A program made the translations under genes and the position numbers. From Bacteriovorax sp040376855 (GTDB taxonomy: Bacteria; Bdellovibrionota; Bacteriovoracia; Bacteriovoracales; Bacteriovoracaceae): DNA of 64,000 bases. Numbering within the stretch: position 1 is the stretch's first letter; each line of letters opens with the position of its first letter. The stretch covers positions 3,129-67,128 of the forward strand of contig JBEIPV010000002.1 in the NCBI GenBank assembly GCA_040376855.1, in the 5' to 3' direction. Shown in pieces: positions 49,551 through 57,858 of the stretch. The notes beneath the pieces are model-generated. The model searched no databases. It had not been told where the DNA came from and was given only the letters and a program-made list of their open reading frames with translations.

Positions 49551-50780
49551 TTACATCGGTAATGGTTTATTTAAAATTTCTTTAAAGTAGAAAAAAACGG
49601 CGACAATAATGAGCACCAGAATAATAAGGATAAAGAAAATATAATTATCGTTTCTTTTTTGAGGTTCAGCGTGAGCATCCTTTGGATGATTCTCTCTGGT
49701 CGGGTCTCTTAAAGCAGCCCCTTTGCTGACACTCGATTTAGTTTTTCTTTCATGCAGCAACTTTTTGTCTTCAGTTTGAGCAGTCGCACGATTCCTAACA
49801 GTCGTATCAACTGTCATCGCTCCCTGACCGGATGCTTTGACATTATTGCGGTCAAGCTTTAACGGTGTATCAGCATTGGCAGCAGCAATGTTCGCTTTAT
49901 TGGCCTGTTCAAAAGCTTTGGCCACTTCTTCTTCAACCGGAGTGTGAGTTTTAATAATCGAAGTCACTTCGAACGAAAGATTGTCTCCATCGTCTTCTTC
50001 TTCAATCGGTAAAACAACTGCGGCCTGCTGAGTGTCCAGCGCCACTGTACGTGTATATTGGTGAGACAGATCAACCTTACCTTTATCAATTTTAGGTGAG
50101 GTTTTCATGTCATCCATATCAGGGAAAGCTAAGTCATCTTCGTTGGGAAGGATCATCTCTTCTGCTGGTGCCGGCGCTGCTTGTACATGAGCAGGTTTTG
50201 GTATCGGCATCGGGATTTTCGCCGATGTTAATGAAGCCTGCAATGCCAAGTCTCCACCATCAAATGAAGCGTTAACTGAAGAAGTAATTAAACCAACATC
50301 AGGAAACTCTAAATCATCCTGGTTCGGCAATTTAGTAGGCTCAACTGCAACTGCTGCAACAGGTGCTTTTTTTACAGGCTCCTCTAAATCCGGCAGCTCT
50401 AAATCAGAAGGTTTTGGAATGGAAGCATTTAAGCTTTCAAAATCCAGTTTAATGATTTGAGTGATATTGTTAGCTGCATGATCAGCAGGAGTCGAATTGT
50501 TAACCGGGGCGGTATTAATGGATGTGGTCTTATCAGGATTTTCCTTTTTAGACAGCACACTTCTTGATTCTGAAATCGGGTTATAACCTTGGGGCAGATC
50601 ACCGTGAAGGTATTTTTCTACCAAGTCTTTTTCTTTAAGTGAAAACCAGTAACCATTACCACTACTCACCTCGTCCATCATTCCAAGCGCGCCTTTTTGG
50701 ACAAACTCCAATAGCTTTTGCTTGGCGACTGGTCCCAAGATTTGATTTTGTGATGTTCTGATTAACCAGTTTCTATCCAT
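49551..50780 (-). CDS. GYF-like, repeat-bearing membrane-anchored protein
   Basis: The first 60 residues are GYF_2-like (WLIRTSQNQILGPVAKQKLLEF, then GYWFSL). The middle is a long disordered region holding three copies of an acidic motif: KPSDLELPDLEE, PNQDDLEFPDVG and PNEDDLAFPDMDD. A basic stretch precedes one membrane helix at the C-terminus (about 383-402, FILIILVLIIVAVFFY), with only a few residues after it, so the protein is tail-anchored with most of its mass in the cytoplasm. No catalytic function is suggested. Its ATG overlaps the mlaD stop (TAATG), which places it in the Mla operon. It could be a scaffold for the Mla complex (inference). Confidence 0.75.
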   Translation of the reverse strand: MDRNWLIRTSQNQILGPVAKQKLLEFVQKGALGMMDEVSSGNGYWFSLKEKDLVEKYLHGDLPQGYNPISESRSVLSKKENPDKTTSINTAPVNNSTPADHAANNITQIIKLDFESLNASIPKPSDLELPDLEEPVKKAPVAAVAVEPTKLPNQDDLEFPDVGLITSSVNASFDGGDLALQASLTSAKIPMPIPKPAHVQAAPAPAEEMILPNEDDLAFPDMDDMKTSPKIDKGKVDLSHQYTRTVALDTQQAAVVLPIEEEDDGDNLSFEVTSIIKTHTPVEEEVAKAFEQANKANIAAANADTPLKLDRNNVKASGQGAMTVDTTVRNRATAQTEDKKLLHERKTKSSVSKGAALRDPTRENHPKDAHAEPQKRNDNYIFFILIILVLIIVAVFFYFKEILNKPLPM

Positions 50781-52150
50781 TAAAAGAAGAACCCCATTAG
50801 ACCTTTTAAGTCTTCGTCGTTAAATCTTAAACCGGCCTGAATTGTGGCACTACGGTCTTTGGTTCCAATTTTATTAGCTGAAGCACGTCCATAAAGTATA
50901 TTCCAGATTTGTAGATCCGTAATAAATCTTATGTTGGGCCCTTTATCTTTGTCGTAATCAAATCCTTCAAGTGAGAATCTTGTTCCAAGATCCTGCCAGT
51001 AGTAGTCAACTGCAAGACCACCCGTCGATTCGATTAAACCTCCGCGGAATCCCCAGTCCTGAACTCTTCTTCCGATTTGAACGTTGAATCTGAAAGTGTC
51101 TTTTTCACGTTCTTTTTTCGTTTCGTATGAAGTTGTTCCATTAACAGTTCGCTCAGTGATTGTTTCTGTATCAGGTCCGATATCAGACGTTGCAATCCCT
51201 AAGTGGTAGTAGCGCTCAGGTGAAGGGAAAATTCTCAAGGCCACTTCACTTTCTGCTCCACCTAAAGTGTTAGCACCGGTGAAAACTGATAGTTCAGTTC
51301 TGATAGCATCAGCTTTACCCACAAGTTTTTGTACGCTTGAAAGTGTGTCTTTAACCTGGTCAGCGATTTCGTCTTCAACTAAAAGTTTTCCGACTGTCCC
51401 CTTTCCTTGTTTTACGTCAGCAACAATAACCTGAAGATCTGCCGTAATTTTTTTCGTGTTAGCTAAGACTTCTTTAATCTCGGCCATGGCACTGTCAGGG
51501 TTTCCTTTATCGGCCTGGTAAGCAAGCTCGTATGAAAACGATTCTAAGTTTTCAACGAGAGCATTAAGCTTTTCTTCGTTCCCGTTCATAACACGCTTAA
51601 GTGTAAGAGTGGCTTCTTTTGTGTTTTCTACTAACTCCGAAACGTCTGCGATGATTTTTTTAAGTGGAGAAGGTTGTCCTTCCGGTGCCACTGTCTCTTT
51701 CATCGTTTTCACAATAACTTTTACGTCTGCTAAAACTTCCGCTGCATCTTTGATCAGCGTCTCCATTCCGGCCGCTTCTTCTGAGTCAATGAAATCCATT
51801 TTTGCCAGTAACTCAGGAGAGTCACCCACATAAATTTCAAGATACTTGTCACCTAGGAAACCAACTGACTTAATTCTTAGTTTAGAATTTTTTGTTACTG
51901 TAATTTGTTTAAGGATTTCGAAAGTAATAAGAGCAGTGTTACCTTGAAGTTCAATTGATGAGATTCTACCAGCAGCAATCCCCGCAACTTTAATGGGAGT
52001 CTTTGGAAAGATCCCGGAAGCATCCTTAACAATTGTTCTATACGTAACGTACTGGCCAAACCCAGATTGGTTAGATGTAATTTTGAACGACATGAAAACA
52101 ATCGCTGCAATGGTGGCTATCGCCAATAAACCTACTTTAAATTCATTCAT
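50780..52150 (-). CDS. mlaD: MCE-family lipid transport protein MlaD with C-terminal beta-rich domain
   Basis: The N-terminus has one membrane helix (about 5-24) and a single MCE domain (about 35-112: YRTIVKDASGIFPKTPIKVAGI, FLGDKYLEIYVGD). A helical region follows (about 120-290), with TMKETVAPEG and long amphipathic stretches. The last 150 residues are unlike E. coli MlaD: they alternate polar and hydrophobic residues in many short strands and end in GFFF. This resembles an outer-membrane barrel or barrel-like lid. E. coli MlaD is about 180 residues; this one is 456. It presumably moves phospholipid between membranes with MlaE and MlaF. No mlaB or mlaC is visible. Confidence 0.88.
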   Translation of the reverse strand: MNEFKVGLLAIATIAAIVFMSFKITSNQSGFGQYVTYRTIVKDASGIFPKTPIKVAGIAAGRISSIELQGNTALITFEILKQITVTKNSKLRIKSVGFLGDKYLEIYVGDSPELLAKMDFIDSEEAAGMETLIKDAAEVLADVKVIVKTMKETVAPEGQPSPLKKIIADVSELVENTKEATLTLKRVMNGNEEKLNALVENLESFSYELAYQADKGNPDSAMAEIKEVLANTKKITADLQVIVADVKQGKGTVGKLLVEDEIADQVKDTLSSVQKLVGKADAIRTELSVFTGANTLGGAESEVALRIFPSPERYYHLGIATSDIGPDTETITERTVNGTTSYETKKEREKDTFRFNVQIGRRVQDWGFRGGLIESTGGLAVDYYWQDLGTRFSLEGFDYDKDKGPNIRFITDLQIWNILYGRASANKIGTKDRSATIQAGLRFNDEDLKGLMGFFF

Positions 52151-52169
52151 CTAATTAAACACCTTTAGT

Positions 52170-52922
52170 CTATAGTCTCAAAAATTCCTGAACAATGTCT
52201 TTGTCCGATTTTTTGAACTCTTCAACTGGTAAATACTCAATAATCTTACCACGGTCTAAAAACGCGACATAGTCGGAAATTTCGAGCGTGGCCTTTATGT
52301 CATGGGAAATAATAACCGAAGTCATCTCTCGGTCTTGGTGATTGGTTGATGTCTCCACAATTAAATTGTTAACCATTTTAGTTGTGATGGGATCGAGTCC
52401 CGTGGTTGGTTCATCATAAAGCATAATCTTCGGACTCAGTGCCAGAGCACGAGCAAGACCTACTCTCTTTCTCATACCACCAGAAAGTTCTGAAGGTAGT
52501 CGATCAAAAGACTCTTCTTTAATTCCAACCGAGACTAAGAGGTCTTTAACTTTGTCACTCACTTCTTTGGGAGTCATCTTAGTAAATTCTTTTAAAGGAA
52601 AACCAACATTCTCAGCAGCAGTAAATGAATCGAAAAGGGCCGCATATTGAAAAAGCATTCCATAATTTCTACGGAATTCTCTGAGTTCCATTTTATCCAG
52701 AGTGGCAAGGTCCACTCCTAAAACTTCAACCGTTCCTGAAGTCGGATTCATAATTCCTAGAATGTGTTTTAAAAGAGTCGACTTCCCCGCTCCTGAAAAT
52801 CCCAGGATGGTCGTGATCTTATTTTTTTCAATATCAAAACTCAGACCGTCTAAAACTTTCTGTTCACCAAAAATCTTGGTGACGTTTTTTATTGAAATCG
52901 CTGGATCCTCAAAAGTTAACAC
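52170..52922 (-). CDS. mlaF: Mla ABC transporter ATP-binding protein
   Basis: The 250-residue ATPase has Walker A GFSGAGKS (41-48), the signature LSGGMRKRVGLARAL, Walker B LYDEPTTGLDP and an H-loop in IISHD. The R-K-R-V variant in the signature is typical of MlaF-type proteins. It energises the MlaE permease for phospholipid transport. The start is a GTG at 52922 with AGGAG upstream, 8 bp after mlaE. mlaD follows 19 bp downstream. Confidence 0.95.
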   Translation of the reverse strand: MLTFEDPAISIKNVTKIFGEQKVLDGLSFDIEKNKITTILGFSGAGKSTLLKHILGIMNPTSGTVEVLGVDLATLDKMELREFRRNYGMLFQYAALFDSFTAAENVGFPLKEFTKMTPKEVSDKVKDLLVSVGIKEESFDRLPSELSGGMRKRVGLARALALSPKIMLYDEPTTGLDPITTKMVNNLIVETSTNHQDREMTSVIISHDIKATLEISDYVAFLDRGKIIEYLPVEEFKKSDKDIVQEFLRL

Positions 52923-52930
52923 TCAATCTC

Positions 52931-53734
52931 CTACAAGATCTTAACTAAGAACGTTGTCAGGAAGTAGTCCAGTACTAACACCGAAACCATTCCCCATACC
53001 ACGGCCTGGTTTGTCCCACGGCCAACACCAACAGCACCTTTTTCAACTTGAAAGCCAAAATAGGTTCCGATAACGGCAATAACAAAACCAAAAACTGTCG
53101 CTTTAATAACTCCTTCAGTAACATCTGAAAGCGCCATGAACTCACTTAATTTTGAAAAGAACATTGCTTCATCAATCATCAGCGTCGTTGTCCCGATAAA
53201 ATAGGCACCAACGTTTCCGATGAAAAGAAAACAAATCGAGAGCATCGGAACTGCAATCGTTGCAGCGATGATTCTGGGAACGGCCAGATACTGAATACTG
53301 TTAATCCCCATAACTTCCAGGGCATCAATTTGTTCAGTAACTTTCATTGAACCGATTTGTGCGGCCATAGCAGAGCCTGCTCTTCCAGCAACAATCAGTC
53401 CTGTTAGAACGGGGGCTAATTCTTTTGATAATGAAATGGCAACGATGGCACCGACAAGAGAGTCGACGTTAATCATTTTGAAACCCAGATAAGTCTGAGT
53501 ACAAAAAACCATCCCAGTAAACAGACCGGCCAGAAGTATGATGGTCATACTTTTGTTTCCGATTGCATAAAGTTGTTCTGTTAAGATACGCCATCTGAAA
53601 GGAGGTCTTACCATCCAGTAGAATGCACGTCCGGCAAAAAGAGAAATCAGACCAAGACCGTCGACCATATCTAATATAGTCCGCCCTAACTCTTCAATGC
53701 GGTTTTCTAAATATTTTTTAAATTTTGTGATCAC
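52931..53734 (-). CDS. mlaE: Mla ABC transporter permease MlaE
   Basis: The 267-residue integral membrane protein shows MlaE/TRIGALACTOSYLDIACYLGLYCEROL-1 type features: an amphipathic N-terminus, GLFTGMVFCTQTYLGF, the highly conserved ELAPVLTGLIVAGRAGSAMAAQIGSMKVTEQIDALEVMG (here broken only for length limits into ELAPVLTGLIVAGRAGSA and IGSMKVTEQIDALEVM), and several membrane helices. It is the lipid-conducting permease that pairs with MlaF and MlaD. The GTG start at 53734 is 4 bp after alr. Confidence 0.95.
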   Translation of the reverse strand: MITKFKKYLENRIEELGRTILDMVDGLGLISLFAGRAFYWMVRPPFRWRILTEQLYAIGNKSMTIILLAGLFTGMVFCTQTYLGFKMINVDSLVGAIVAISLSKELAPVLTGLIVAGRAGSAMAAQIGSMKVTEQIDALEVMGINSIQYLAVPRIIAATIAVPMLSICFLFIGNVGAYFIGTTTLMIDEAMFFSKLSEFMALSDVTEGVIKATVFGFVIAVIGTYFGFQVEKGAVGVGRGTNQAVVWGMVSVLVLDYFLTTFLVKIL

Positions 53735-53738
53735 GACT

Positions 53739-54878
53739 CTAGTTTAAACGATAAACTCTCGGAACGCGAGGAAGAAGCGCGCAGAAAACTTCGTATGGAA
53801 TGGTTTTTGTTTCCATGCAAAATTTTAAGAGATCGCCATCTGTCTGACCCCAGATCGTAAAAATTTCGTGAGCTGTAATCTTACCGATAGCTTCTTTGGG
53901 GAAAAATACGTGAGTCATATCCATGCTGACTCTCCCGATAATCACTCCCTCAAAACCTTTGTGATATAAATGTGCACCTGAGTAACGATTGAAAAATCCG
54001 TCACCATATCCGATCGCAAGAATCGCAATTAATCCATCTTCAGGACAAGGTGTCGAATTGTATCCGACGACTTCGCCTTTTTTTACGACAAAGGTTCTTA
54101 AAATGTAAGTTTCTAATGTTGAAACAAGCTTGCCTTGAAAATGCCCCGGGACTCCATCGTTCAATGAAGTTGGCCCATACAACATCAGGCCTGGTCTTGC
54201 GTGAGTGTCTCCACTATTTTCACGTAAACCAGTTTTCTGCTCAATGCTTCCAGAATTTGATTGTGAAGTTCTCTCAAGAGTAATCCCCGCATCGCGGAAA
54301 AACTTTTTAATTTCTTCGAAACGTGTTCTTTGTAAAACGTTTGTTTGATTTGCATCCATCGACGAACTCGCATTCGCATAATGGCTGATTAAATGGTGAA
54401 CACTGGTTCTTCCATGTTGCTTTAATCTATTTACAATTACAGGAGCATCGTTCGGGTCTAATCCTAAACGGTTCATTCCCGTATTAAATTTTAAACAAAT
54501 CGGGAAATTTCTAAGTTCCGGCGTATGAAGAATGTAATCCAGCTCACTGACGTTTGAGATCACCGGAATAATTCTGCGCTTTAAATAAATATCAACGTTT
54601 TCTAGAAGCTCCAGTTGGATATCTGAAAAAACATAGATATCAAATTCCAGTTCATTTAATTCTTCACGCAGCTTAAGTGCTTCACCAATGGTCGCGCAAC
54701 CGAATTCACGAATACCAAGTTCAGTAATCGCGTAACGTGCAATAGGAATCATCCCATGTCCGTAACCATCAGCTTTAATCATAAAAAGGATGTTGGTATT
54801 GGGCGTGATTTTTCTAATTTGATTAACGTTGTAAGCAAGGTTGTCGAGATTAACCACTAAGCGGCTTCTAAATTTCAT
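53739..54878 (-). CDS. alr: Alanine racemase
   Basis: The 379-residue enzyme has the PLP-binding Lys35 in MIKADGYGHG, the LKFNTGMNRLG segment, SRTS/NSGS-like central blocks, ARPGLMLYG and VGRVSMDMTHV. It converts L- to D-alanine for peptidoglycan. The neighbourhood with mla genes and aroK joins wall, membrane and aromatic metabolism without an obvious common regulator. AGGAA precedes the ATG, 8 bp after the preceding stop. Confidence 0.95.
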   Translation of the reverse strand: MKFRSRLVVNLDNLAYNVNQIRKITPNTNILFMIKADGYGHGMIPIARYAITELGIREFGCATIGEALKLREELNELEFDIYVFSDIQLELLENVDIYLKRRIIPVISNVSELDYILHTPELRNFPICLKFNTGMNRLGLDPNDAPVIVNRLKQHGRTSVHHLISHYANASSSMDANQTNVLQRTRFEEIKKFFRDAGITLERTSQSNSGSIEQKTGLRENSGDTHARPGLMLYGPTSLNDGVPGHFQGKLVSTLETYILRTFVVKKGEVVGYNSTPCPEDGLIAILAIGYGDGFFNRYSGAHLYHKGFEGVIIGRVSMDMTHVFFPKEAIGKITAHEIFTIWGQTDGDLLKFCMETKTIPYEVFCALLPRVPRVYRLN

Positions 54879-54885
54879 TTAATTC

Positions 54886-56346
54886 CTATATGTCCAAACT
54901 TGTTTTAGGTTCAACGAAAGTCCATGCTTTCCTTTGATCCTTGATATTATCCTTCAGGTCATGATCGAGCTTTAAAACTTTCGTTAAATAAGCGTGAGCT
55001 GAAAGTGGCGACATCGTCACCTTAGGCTGGACTAATTGTGCAAGAACACCTTCAGTGTCTTCAAAATATTTCCAGTACTGAAAACGATTAGCAAATTCTT
55101 TTAATTGATCAAAAAATAAATCCAGGTCTGAAGCCTTTACTAAAAAGCCCATGTTCCCTACGCCATATTCAAAAAATCTGAAGTCTGAGCGAGACTGGAT
55201 TTCCAGTTTGTTGATAAATTCTGTCGAAAAACGATTCCAGAAAAAGCGATTCTGTCCTTTTTTCAAAACGATTTGAACCAAGCTCGATAAATCTAAATCC
55301 ACCAGACGCATGTCATTTAAGTTTTTGTGAGCGACTGCTTCACTGACAGTTTGACCGAATAAAAACTGGTCAAGATAGCTCATGGCCTCAAAAGTTGAGC
55401 CAAACTTTCTATCAATAGAAATAGGTGCACTTAATTTATTTTTGAAAGTTGCATAGAAACCGTTTAAATAAGCTTCCAATAAATTCCAGTCAAAGTTGTT
55501 ATAAAAGATTTCATTTTTTGATTTAATGAAAATCATTTTATCCGTCTGACCTTCAGAACCCTTAATCAGAAGAGAGACTAAATCTCCTCCCATAATCTCC
55601 ACGGCAACCTGAGTGGCCATATTCTGGGCAAACAATTCAATCCCGTGAGCACAGGCCTGGCCTAACCACAGAGAAGGAATATTTCTGAATTTTTGAATAT
55701 GAGAAACCGGCGACAGAAGTTTTTGTCCGTTAAAGCTCAGCTCTAAAAATGCAAACTCGTCGATCTCGTCGATTCCGTGAAAAACTTTTTCCAGGGCCTT
55801 AAAAAAGTCCGCTTCAAAACGATACTTTTCAAAATCCATGCAAACGCTTTTAACCATTGATACATAATTATCCGCACGCTCTTCTTCACGCAGGGCCATC
55901 TCCAGGCGTTCGATCTGCTCTTTTTGCGTCGTCGCCGTCACTTTCAACATGTGATTGTGCTGCTCAAGCGCAGAGACTTTATTCAATCTTTTTAAAATAG
56001 CTTTAAGCGGGCCTTCGTAATCAGGCGACTGCTTTAAAACACCAAGGTGATAAAAATGGTGAGTCGAAACCAGTAGAGGTTCTGTTTTTGGAGTGTAATA
56101 AAAAAGCAGTGGCATTTCTTCCGCCATCACGGCCGGGTGATCGCGAAGGACAAGATCCCCTTCACTCATCTTTTTTACGTCGACAATACAAAGGGCAGGC
56201 AAACGCTCAAGAGTTCCACTCCAGAATGTTTTTAAGTCTTCATAAAAATGCGGGATGACTCCAAGTTTTTTAAAAACTGAAGATATCTCTTTCACTTCGC
56301 TTAAATCAGAAAGTAAAAGCGCTACTGAAACTTTTCCGTCTACCAC
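54886..56346 (-). CDS. Receiver-like and coiled-coil protein, function unknown
   Basis: The best start is GTG at 56346, with AGAGG 6 bases upstream and 19 bp after aroK; another GTG (56373) lies inside the end of aroK. The 486-residue product starts with a receiver-like domain (about 5-110): SVALLLSDLSEVKEISSVFKKL, ALCIVDVKK, LPLLFYYT, GVLKQSPDYEGPL. It has Asp at the phospho-acceptor position (IVDV) but lacks the usual acidic pair at the first strand, so phosphorylation is doubtful. A coiled coil (about 115-155) follows, and then two alpha/beta parts that I cannot name. It could be a signalling adaptor. It belongs to the aroK-alr-mla operon by spacing. Confidence 0.7.
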   Translation of the reverse strand: MVDGKVSVALLLSDLSEVKEISSVFKKLGVIPHFYEDLKTFWSGTLERLPALCIVDVKKMSEGDLVLRDHPAVMAEEMPLLFYYTPKTEPLLVSTHHFYHLGVLKQSPDYEGPLKAILKRLNKVSALEQHNHMLKVTATTQKEQIERLEMALREEERADNYVSMVKSVCMDFEKYRFEADFFKALEKVFHGIDEIDEFAFLELSFNGQKLLSPVSHIQKFRNIPSLWLGQACAHGIELFAQNMATQVAVEIMGGDLVSLLIKGSEGQTDKMIFIKSKNEIFYNNFDWNLLEAYLNGFYATFKNKLSAPISIDRKFGSTFEAMSYLDQFLFGQTVSEAVAHKNLNDMRLVDLDLSSLVQIVLKKGQNRFFWNRFSTEFINKLEIQSRSDFRFFEYGVGNMGFLVKASDLDLFFDQLKEFANRFQYWKYFEDTEGVLAQLVQPKVTMSPLSAHAYLTKVLKLDHDLKDNIKDQRKAWTFVEPKTSLDI

Positions 56347-56365
56347 AACTAACCTCTTGTCGGTT

Positions 56366-56875
56366 TTATACACTAGATAAATTATGCACTAAAGACTCAA
56401 GGCCTTCAATCTCTTTTATCTCAGTTTCCGAGAGGATAAGGTCAGCTTTTCTATACATGGGAAGTCGTTTTTGATACAGCTCGCGCAATCCTTCTTCGCC
56501 CAATGCAGTCAAAGGACGGTTGCTGTCATTTTTGATTCGGTTGAAACAAGTTTCAAAAGGTACATCAAGAAAGACTAGTTTAGTCTGGTCTCTCAAGTCT
56601 AAAAAACGCTCGGCCGTGGGAGTTCCTCCACCTAAGGCAATGATCTTCATCGTTCTTTGGTTGACCAGACTCTGCAGCACATCCATCTCGACATCCCTGA
56701 ACTTTGCCAGAGTATTTTTATTGATCCACTCCCCTAATTGCAGGTGAGATATTCCAAGGTGATCGGCCACGACATGGTCGAGATCATAGGTCATAAAACC
56801 TAAATTATTTCCCTCGAAACTTGTAACGAAGGTAGTTTTCCCCGACCCCATAAATCCACAGACCAAAATATTCAC
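56366..56875 (-). CDS. aroK: Shikimate kinase
   Basis: The 169-residue kinase has Walker A GFMGSGKT (7-14), the shikimate-binding Asp-His region LDHVVADHLG, GEWINKNTLAKFRDVEMDVL with the F-R-x-x-E motif, and ALGGGTPTAERF, whose GGG contacts shikimate. An Arg-rich lid (SNRPLTAL) is present. It phosphorylates shikimate on the way to chorismate and aromatic amino acids. The start is GTG with GAGG upstream. It appears to be the first gene of the long minus-strand operon and is divergent from yceD with about 54 bp between them. Confidence 0.94.
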   Translation of the reverse strand: MNILVCGFMGSGKTTFVTSFEGNNLGFMTYDLDHVVADHLGISHLQLGEWINKNTLAKFRDVEMDVLQSLVNQRTMKIIALGGGTPTAERFLDLRDQTKLVFLDVPFETCFNRIKNDSNRPLTALGEEGLRELYQKRLPMYRKADLILSETEIKEIEGLESLVHNLSSV

Positions 56876-56893
56876 TTTTACCTCGAATCTCGA

Positions 56894-56921
56894 TTGTACT
56901 TTTAAATCTTTCTAAGATAAA
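56894..56921 (+). promoter_or_regulatory. Candidate promoter for yceD-rpmF
   Basis: TTGTAC (56894-56899), 16-bp spacer and GATAAA (56916-56921). Transcription would start at about 56928, next to the ATG at 56930, giving a leaderless or nearly leaderless message. Confidence 0.4.
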
Positions 56922-56929
56922 TGGGACCC

Positions 56930-57451
56930 ATGAATATTATAACTAAAATTAACGGCCAGATCGATGCAAGTGTTCCTGTAAACAACTACAGCCACGACAT
57001 CACAGAAGATTACGAACTAACGAGTGAGAAGACTCCCTGGATGCAGGAAATCGTGACTGAACTTCACGAGCAACTGGATGAAGAGGATGTTTATCCTGCT
57101 GGGTCAATGAAGCTAAAGCTGGAAATTACCCGTAAGAAAAATTCGTTTATTGGCGATCATCTGATCGTCAGAGCTCACATTGACGCTCACTACCATTTGC
57201 CATGTGGACTGACTTTAGTACCACTTGCGCAGCACATGGTTTTAGACGTTAATGCAGCATTTCTGCACGATTCTCAAGAAAAGTTACCAGAATACGTTGA
57301 AGCTACAACGGTTTACGCTGATAATGAAGAAATGGAACTTTATTTTTACCGCAAAGGGTTAGCGGATATTAAAGAATTTATCCATGAGCAGATCTTCTTA
57401 GAGGTTCCGGCCTTCCCAAGATCACAAACAGCTGAAGAAGCACAAGAATAG
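56930..57451 (+). CDS. yceD: DUF177 (YceD) protein
   Basis: The 173-residue protein belongs to DUF177/YceD, which accompanies rpmF in most bacteria and in plants is needed for 23S rRNA accumulation. A Cys in HLPCGLTLVPL and acidic runs (ELDEED-like EQLDEEDVYPAG) are visible. I choose the second ATG (56930) because the only upstream -10-like element overlaps the first ATG at 56921; neither has a good ribosome site. rpmF follows after about 100 bp that hold a separate promoter candidate. Confidence 0.85.
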   Translation: MNIITKINGQIDASVPVNNYSHDITEDYELTSEKTPWMQEIVTELHEQLDEEDVYPAGSMKLKLEITRKKNSFIGDHLIVRAHIDAHYHLPCGLTLVPLAQHMVLDVNAAFLHDSQEKLPEYVEATTVYADNEEMELYFYRKGLADIKEFIHEQIFLEVPAFPRSQTAEEAQE

Positions 57452-57487
57452 GGTTTTCACTCAAAAAAACTTGCCGAATAGCGGTTT

Positions 57488-57515
57488 TTGACGTATTGAT
57501 TTACCCTCATATTTA
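57488..57515 (+). promoter_or_regulatory. Sigma-70-type promoter for rpmF
   Basis: TTGACG (57488-57493), 16-bp spacer and TATTTA (57510-57515). The leader of about 32 bases carries the GGAG site before the rpmF ATG. Confidence 0.5.
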
Positions 57516-57553
57516 AAAAAAGTTGAAGTTACTAATTTGTCGCGGAGTATAAG

Positions 57554-57763
57554 ATGGCAGTTCCTAAGAAGAAAAATTCAGTTTCAAGAAAAGGTTTAAG
57601 AAGAGCTGGTCAACACCATAAACTATATAGAAAACATCCAATGTCATGTTCAAACTGTGGATCGCATGTAATGCCTCACGCTGTTTGTTCTGCTTGTGGT
57701 TTCTACAAAGGTAAAGTTGTTGTTTCAGTTAAAGCTGCATCAACTGAAGCTGCTGCTCAATAA
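57554..57763 (+). CDS. rpmF: 50S ribosomal protein L32
   Basis: The 69-residue protein starts MAVPKKKNSVSRKGLRRAGQHHKL and has the L32 zinc ribbon with C-x2-C pairs in CSNCG and CSACG. The four-Cys (zinc-binding) form is kept. It is slightly longer than usual because of an Ala-rich C-terminal tail. GGAG precedes the ATG. A terminator follows within 30 bp. It opens the fatty-acid cluster, as in many bacteria where plsX would come next. Confidence 0.97.
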   Translation: MAVPKKKNSVSRKGLRRAGQHHKLYRKHPMSCSNCGSHVMPHAVCSACGFYKGKVVVSVKAASTEAAAQ

Positions 57764-57791
57764 TTAAAAGCAAAATTTTGTCTGAAAATAT

Positions 57792-57832
57792 AAAAGCCCT
57801 TAGATTCTATTAGATTTAAGGGCTTTTTTTTT
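57792..57832 (+). terminator. Intrinsic terminator between rpmF and fabH
   Basis: AAAAGCCCTTA (57792-57802) and TAAGGGCTTTT (57817-57827) with a 14-base loop, then nine T. It separates abundant rpmF transcripts from the fab genes; fabH is either reached by read-through or served by a promoter not recognised here. Confidence 0.85.
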
Positions 57833-57846
57833 GGCAATTTAAAACA

Positions 57847-57856
57847 TGGACGTCCA
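57847..57856. promoter_or_regulatory. 10-bp palindrome immediately before fabH
   Basis: TGGACGTCCA is a perfect 10-bp palindrome two bases before the fabH ATG, where a ribosome site would be expected. It could be an operator or chance; no match to a known fatty-acid operator was noted. Confidence 0.25.
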
Positions 57857-57858
57857 AT

